NCBI RefSeq assembly: GCF_000150275.1
Contig: NW_002060953.1
Span: 1,499,407-1,563,406, forward strand
Origin: Trichoplax adhaerens
Lineage: Eukaryota > Placozoa > Uniplacotomia > Trichoplacea > Trichoplacidae
DNA: 64,000 nucleotides
Direction of reading: 5' to 3'
Below are positions 59,521-64,000 of the stretch, in pieces; the stretch's first letter is position 1; every line of letters begins with the position of its first letter. The position numbers and the translations under genes were made by a program. Under the pieces are notes generated by a model. The model did no database searches. It was not told where the DNA came from and saw only the letters and a list, made by a program, of their open reading frames with translations.

Positions 59521-61313
59521 ATAAATGATTCTAAATTTTGATGATTTCAGTTTGGTTTTAAATTTAATATTAGTCATTTTATAGGTTCAACGGATTAAAT
59601 TTTAATCAGTATATGCCCTGTGGCATAAATCAATTCTTTATTGATCAAAGCTTACGATTTGACTTATGACTGCAGTATATAGCTCCATATCCCAAATTTG
59701 CTCTTTATGCGTTATTTTAAACTTTTATAAATTTCTTGTTTGTAAAACATATCTAATAAAAAGCTGAAATAGCTTTTCACAATAGCGTATCAAGTCAAAG
59801 CTCCGAAGAACTGCAGGGCAAATAGCCGTACATGTAATTTGTTTCTTGATGTAAACTTGATATAATAACAATTTATTGAAATGATTTTGGTTTACACGTA
59901 GACTGTATAACCGTATCTTTGCATGTGCACGGCAATTAATGTTCAAGCCAGAAGATTGAATAGCAATAGAAATTATAATGATTAAGATTACATTTAATCA
60001 CGAATAAAATCAGAAATGTGTACGCGATCACACTGTACTGGCGAAAGTTTTGAACTTTCTGTATTGGAAAATTGACTTAAAGCTCAAGTAACAATTCTTT
60101 TCAAGACAATATAAACTTTATTACTTTGAAAAGGTGTACTTATTAAATAAAGGATGGTAAGATATCAAATGAGAAGATAAAATTGTTATTGAAACAGTCA
60201 TATTTGTAATAATAACATATACTGAATGTTTTTACATGCGAATACGCCGATATCGCATAAAATGAATAATAGGGCAACAACCCTTTAAGTTGTAAAGGAT
60301 GATTAATTTAGTAATCAAAAATTTTAATTGCAATAAAATTAAAAGGAGAGTGATTTCAAAAATAATAGAGAGAAAAGTTGAAATAACAATCATTGACATA
60401 TATAATACGGGGTTGTTATTAACTTGTTAGGGTTGGAATGATTAATATTCTAAAAATAGCTGACAATATAACCTACTCATACTTTGCAAGCATTATCATT
60501 GCCTCATGAGAATTATGTAAAAGTATAAGTATAATTTATCTCATAGCTCCATGAGAAATAGGTAATAACTATATTAACTTTATATCAATATATTAATACA
60601 AGACAAGGTGTCATAGTTTAAAATTGTGACTAATTGGACCAAGATTGAACAACTTGTGACTATTTCCATAGAAAGCCAGCGCAAATAGCAAGTTGATCAT
60701 AATATTGGATGTAGGAGATATTATCAATTTATAAAAGAGAATATTTTAAGGATATACAATAAGACATTAGACAATATCAAGACCGTTAATTATTTCGTCT
60801 TACGATGACTGCTAGGGCAAGCATAAAAGATGTGAATCGCAAAATAGTCTAATTGAGTTGTTTTCGATAAGAGAACATTCCTTAATTGATACCGTATGAT
60901 TAATAAATTAACTTATAAATTGAATTGAGAATAGCTACCAGTCAACATGTTCCGACTTTGTAAGAATATTAACTATAGCAATTAAAATCTTTTAGTCCTT
61001 ATCATAAGAGTTCGATAGTGTTTTGATGACACGTTTTGCTAGAGATATTATTGTTTACATAAATATTATTTTAAAAGGTCAATGTCGAACAAAAATGTCA
61101 TTGTATTATATAAGAAGTAAAACTTGACAAATTTCTGGCTCATAAAATGATCCTACATGTCTTTCATTCATGAAAAAGGTTTAAATCGAGCGCGTAAATT
61201 AAAGAGGGATTCGATCCTCGTCTATCGAATGGCAATGCAATTCTGATGTTGAAATAACCTTCAGAATCTTGATCAAATTGTTTAGCCAGAGTTTTTGTTC
61301 AAATTATTTATTA
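59521..61313. other. Intergenic, no gene seen
   Basis: AT-rich. Any remaining flytrap sequence of decayed copy 3 would lie at the left end, but I cannot align it. A T-arm-like motif at 61204-61220 has no matching tRNA body. Confidence 0.45.
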
Positions 61314-64000
61314 TCATTTGCGAGGATGAACTTGATTGCTGGTCTTTCTTTGATCTTGAGGGTTGTTGTCTGGTTGAACAGAATCAGCGCTGGCATCGGC
61401 AAGTACTTCCACAGGTTTTGTCTTCAAAGAATTTTTAAAATTATAACTAGTAATTTCCGCCATTGCTATTTGCCGATTATTTAATTCAGGGCGGTAATAG
61501 ATAACATATATTTTAGGAAGAAACAAACATAGCATTGGTGAAATACCAAAAAAAAGAGTGGTTAAAGCTGTGATACTATCTGCAATTTCACCGAATAGAA
61601 TCACGGTCGTTGGAATAGTACATATTTCGACAACAACGATCAAGATGGACGATAAATAAATATATCTAGATTCATTAAAATTTTCAGGTAACAATCGTGC
61701 TCTAAATGCTAGAACCAAACAAGCTGAGCCAATCAAACATAGCCATACAATTAAGTTTAGACTACTATATCTATTGGGAATCTGACATATAAATATCAGC
61801 TGCTTATTTGTTACTTCATGATGAATAGTAATCGGGAAGGCAAAAACTAAACATAATAAAATCGCATTAGCGATGAATAGCACCGTGAAAATAAGTAATA
61901 CTTGACTGGTATTACGAGTAAAATGAATAATCTTGGTTTTTCTTCCAATAACATTCTTAAATATTAAGGATACTTGATTTGTCTTACAAAATATGGTGAT
62001 AAATATACCAACTTGGCTAGTAGTAGAAGAGAACATTCTTGCTAGACAAATTGGAATAGATGGAGGCAGTATGTACAAGAAAGCTGTTGGAATGCACGCT
62101 ATGATAAACAACAATAGTATATTGATTAAGATGAAATTGGATCCTTTAACTACAGGGAAATTTCTATGGCGAATCATGACTATCCAAATGCCCATTACTA
62201 CAAACAAATTAGCCGAAGCTAATATAATAAATGTAATAGCTAAAGGTCTATCAAATTTCGATTGAATTAATACAGGATCAGCACATTTTGTATTATTATC
62301 ATTGGGTAGGGTTACATCGGGACATAATTGGCAATGGGGACTATTGCTCTCATTTGAGATCATATTTTGGGGACATTTTCGACATTTCCAACAGCATGGT
62401 CGTAATGATAGTGAAATATTAGGATCTTGATATAAATAATAGCCAGGAGGGCAATCGCTGGAACATTTCGACAAAGGACTGTTAAACCATGATCGATTTC
62501 CATTCCATATAATGTTCCTTTTATTGATCATTAGACCTTGCGTTTTATTCCAGTACCCTACTTCGACAATTTTGACCTTTGCCTGTGAATTAGAAGTTGT
62601 TCTTTGTAAATTGATAACATCAAAGTAAGATTCTACCGCACCATCAGATCGGAAGGTAATATCTGGACTTGTTACCCCGGTAAATCGTATATTTCTTAAA
62701 ACTTTGTTAAATTGTTGACGATTGAAACTAGTATTATATCCAGATGGACAGTGAGTTGTATTACAACCAAGAGCCTTATGCAATGCTTGAGCATATGCCA
62801 AAGTTGCGTCAATAACATATCCAGCGACAAAATCTGCTTTAAAAAACGAATTTAAAACTTCTTGTTTTATAACCCTATCTACTGTACAATTTTCTAAAAT
62901 TGAATCGAAATCCAATCCTAAATGATTTAATTTTTCGCGACACAGTTCTATAAACCACGGGTTTTCAAGGTTGTTGCAGAAATCAAGTTGGTTAAGATAG
63001 TTTTTAAAGCCATGTAATGCTTCATTGCTAAATGTTATGCCTATCGCTCCTCCAATAATCTCGGCTCGAATAGTGTGGATACGAGGCGAACTTAACCAAT
63101 TATAGGTACCCACAAAGGTAATACCGACCACATTTTGAGCTTCTGCTTGCTTAAGCAGATCATAAATGATTGATTCTTGTCCAAATAAAACAGCAACACG
63201 TGAATTGGATTGGCTCTTCCATTTTGTAACAATGTCAATCAGATCAGATGTCGTATAATTGTCATAAATTCTAGAAACAGTATGGTAACATATACCGTGA
63301 GTTTGGGCCAAAGTAGATATCATTTGATAGGAATTTTCTACCTCTGCAGTACCAGCAATGACTATGGATATCCAGTTCCATTGGAAAACTTTAACGATAT
63401 CAAAAATAATTTGCCTATGAATCGTGGAGGATGCCGAGGTTCGGTAGAAATAAGGAAAATGTTTACGATCGCTTAATAGGGAAGATATGGAAAAGTAACT
63501 AATTTGAGAATAGCCAAGACTACTCGTAAGCGAAGCTAAAGAAGTGGTGATAAAATCCGATCTCTCTCCTACAACTCCCACCACATGTCCTGGAGAATTC
63601 TCTTCAATACTTGTACCACTTGCAGATAATGTACGACATAAAATTTTAGAAGAATTTAAATTACGTCCATTTTGACAGTGAGCTAAATAGGACTGCCTTT
63701 GTTTATCTTGTATTAAATGAGAGGCCAATTTTGTGATGGCTACTTCTCGTGACGAACAGGAGTCGATCAAGGTCCAGCCAAGATTGATACCTGGCAGCAA
63801 TTTGGTATTATTATTGATTATATTATTAAGAGCATAGATCATAGCTTGTGTAAGTTGTATATCTCCGGTACTTAATTGGCTGCATCGGCGAGAAGTAGCA
63901 TTAAAATGCAGAGAGTTGGAAAAAATACCTATTAAGCGAAAGTCGCCAGAATTGACATGTTCTATTTGTGATTGAATTTCAGGAATATCGGCAAATAATT
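61314..64000 (-). CDS. Class C GPCR, array member E (cut by window end)
   Basis: 894 codons are visible from the window edge to the stop at 61314. The frame is open past the first internal ATG (63842) up to base 64000, and the extra part encodes the conserved start of the flytrap domain (GDFRLIGIFSNSLHFN, then RRCSQL). The true N-terminus and signal peptide therefore lie beyond the window. The C pair (RRC and DSC), the linker CSSDCPPGYYLY with CCWKCRKC and CQLCP, and the membrane motifs FPVVKGSNFILIN, FCKTNQVSLIF, LLPENFNESRYIYLSS and FLPKIYVIYYRPELN are all present. Loop 1 has NFPVVK where the others have HTP, QTP or NTP. It is the sister of receptor D. The tail is short and polar. Confidence 0.93.
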   Translation of the reverse strand, partial: LFADIPEIQSQIEHVNSGDFRLIGIFSNSLHFNATSRRCSQLSTGDIQLTQAMIYALNNIINNNTKLLPGINLGWTLIDSCSSREVAITKLASHLIQDKQRQSYLAHCQNGRNLNSSKILCRTLSASGTSIEENSPGHVVGVVGERSDFITTSLASLTSSLGYSQISYFSISSLLSDRKHFPYFYRTSASSTIHRQIIFDIVKVFQWNWISIVIAGTAEVENSYQMISTLAQTHGICYHTVSRIYDNYTTSDLIDIVTKWKSQSNSRVAVLFGQESIIYDLLKQAEAQNVVGITFVGTYNWLSSPRIHTIRAEIIGGAIGITFSNEALHGFKNYLNQLDFCNNLENPWFIELCREKLNHLGLDFDSILENCTVDRVIKQEVLNSFFKADFVAGYVIDATLAYAQALHKALGCNTTHCPSGYNTSFNRQQFNKVLRNIRFTGVTSPDITFRSDGAVESYFDVINLQRTTSNSQAKVKIVEVGYWNKTQGLMINKRNIIWNGNRSWFNSPLSKCSSDCPPGYYLYQDPNISLSLRPCCWKCRKCPQNMISNESNSPHCQLCPDVTLPNDNNTKCADPVLIQSKFDRPLAITFIILASANLFVVMGIWIVMIRHRNFPVVKGSNFILINILLLFIIACIPTAFLYILPPSIPICLARMFSSTTSQVGIFITIFCKTNQVSLIFKNVIGRKTKIIHFTRNTSQVLLIFTVLFIANAILLCLVFAFPITIHHEVTNKQLIFICQIPNRYSSLNLIVWLCLIGSACLVLAFRARLLPENFNESRYIYLSSILIVVVEICTIPTTVILFGEIADSITALTTLFFGISPMLCLFLPKIYVIYYRPELNNRQIAMAEITSYNFKNSLKTKPVEVLADASADSVQPDNNPQDQRKTSNQVHPRK

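Noticed and set aside
61204-61220. T-arm-like motif with GGATCGAATCC on the minus strand
   Set aside because: The adjacent sequence gives no acceptor stem or cloverleaf, so I do not call a tRNA.

Overview
The window looks like animal nuclear DNA, most probably from a placozoan (Trichoplax/Hoilungia type). It is AT-rich, carries an orthologue of the vertebrate F-box gene FBXO36, two amine-receptor-like rhodopsin-family GPCRs, and a long tandem array of single-exon class C GPCRs. The placozoan assignment is inference from gene content and style; the animal assignment is strong. Two N runs show it is a draft scaffold.

Layout. 0.4-1.0 kb: FBXO36 (+). 2.9-3.1 kb: a decayed piece of a transposon-type integrase protein (-). 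3.8-5.1 kb: last exon of a class A GPCR (-), with a clear splice acceptor; its first exon is not located. 5.2-22 kb: a gene-poor stretch holding short local duplications and three solo LTRs. 22.0-23.3 kb: a second class A GPCR (+), paralogous to the first. 25.4-27.0 kb: a repeat-rich island (a diverged direct repeat, a hairpin element with long inverted repeats, a possible LTR end). 27.07-27.65 kb: a bacterial-type DNA-3-methyladenine glycosylase I (Tag) gene (+), a horizontal-transfer candidate.

29.9-64 kb: eight class C GPCR copies, all on the minus strand. Five have intact reading frames (29949-32687, 40719-43487, 47859-50573, 53313-56033, and one cut by the window end at 64000). Three are decayed (about 36.2-38.5, 45.9-46.7 and 58.6-59.5 kb). 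Each intact copy has a Venus-flytrap ligand-binding domain, a nine-cysteine NCD3G linker and seven membrane segments, the architecture of calcium-sensing, metabotropic glutamate and taste receptors and not of GABA-B. Residues that hold amino-acid ligands in those relatives are mostly not conserved, so these are probably chemoreceptors for other or unknown ligands. A duplicated flank (33.7-34.3 and 38.5-39.1 kb) shows that the array grew by segmental duplication of gene plus 5' flank.

Five solo LTRs of one retrotransposon family (12.7, 15.5, 17.8, 52.6 and 57.9 kb) were recognised by shared ends, internal TATA/AATAAA signals and 5-bp target duplications. No internal retrotransposon region is visible. 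Several genes start at an internal ATG downstream of the longest open frame; the starts given here are ATG codons in good context.
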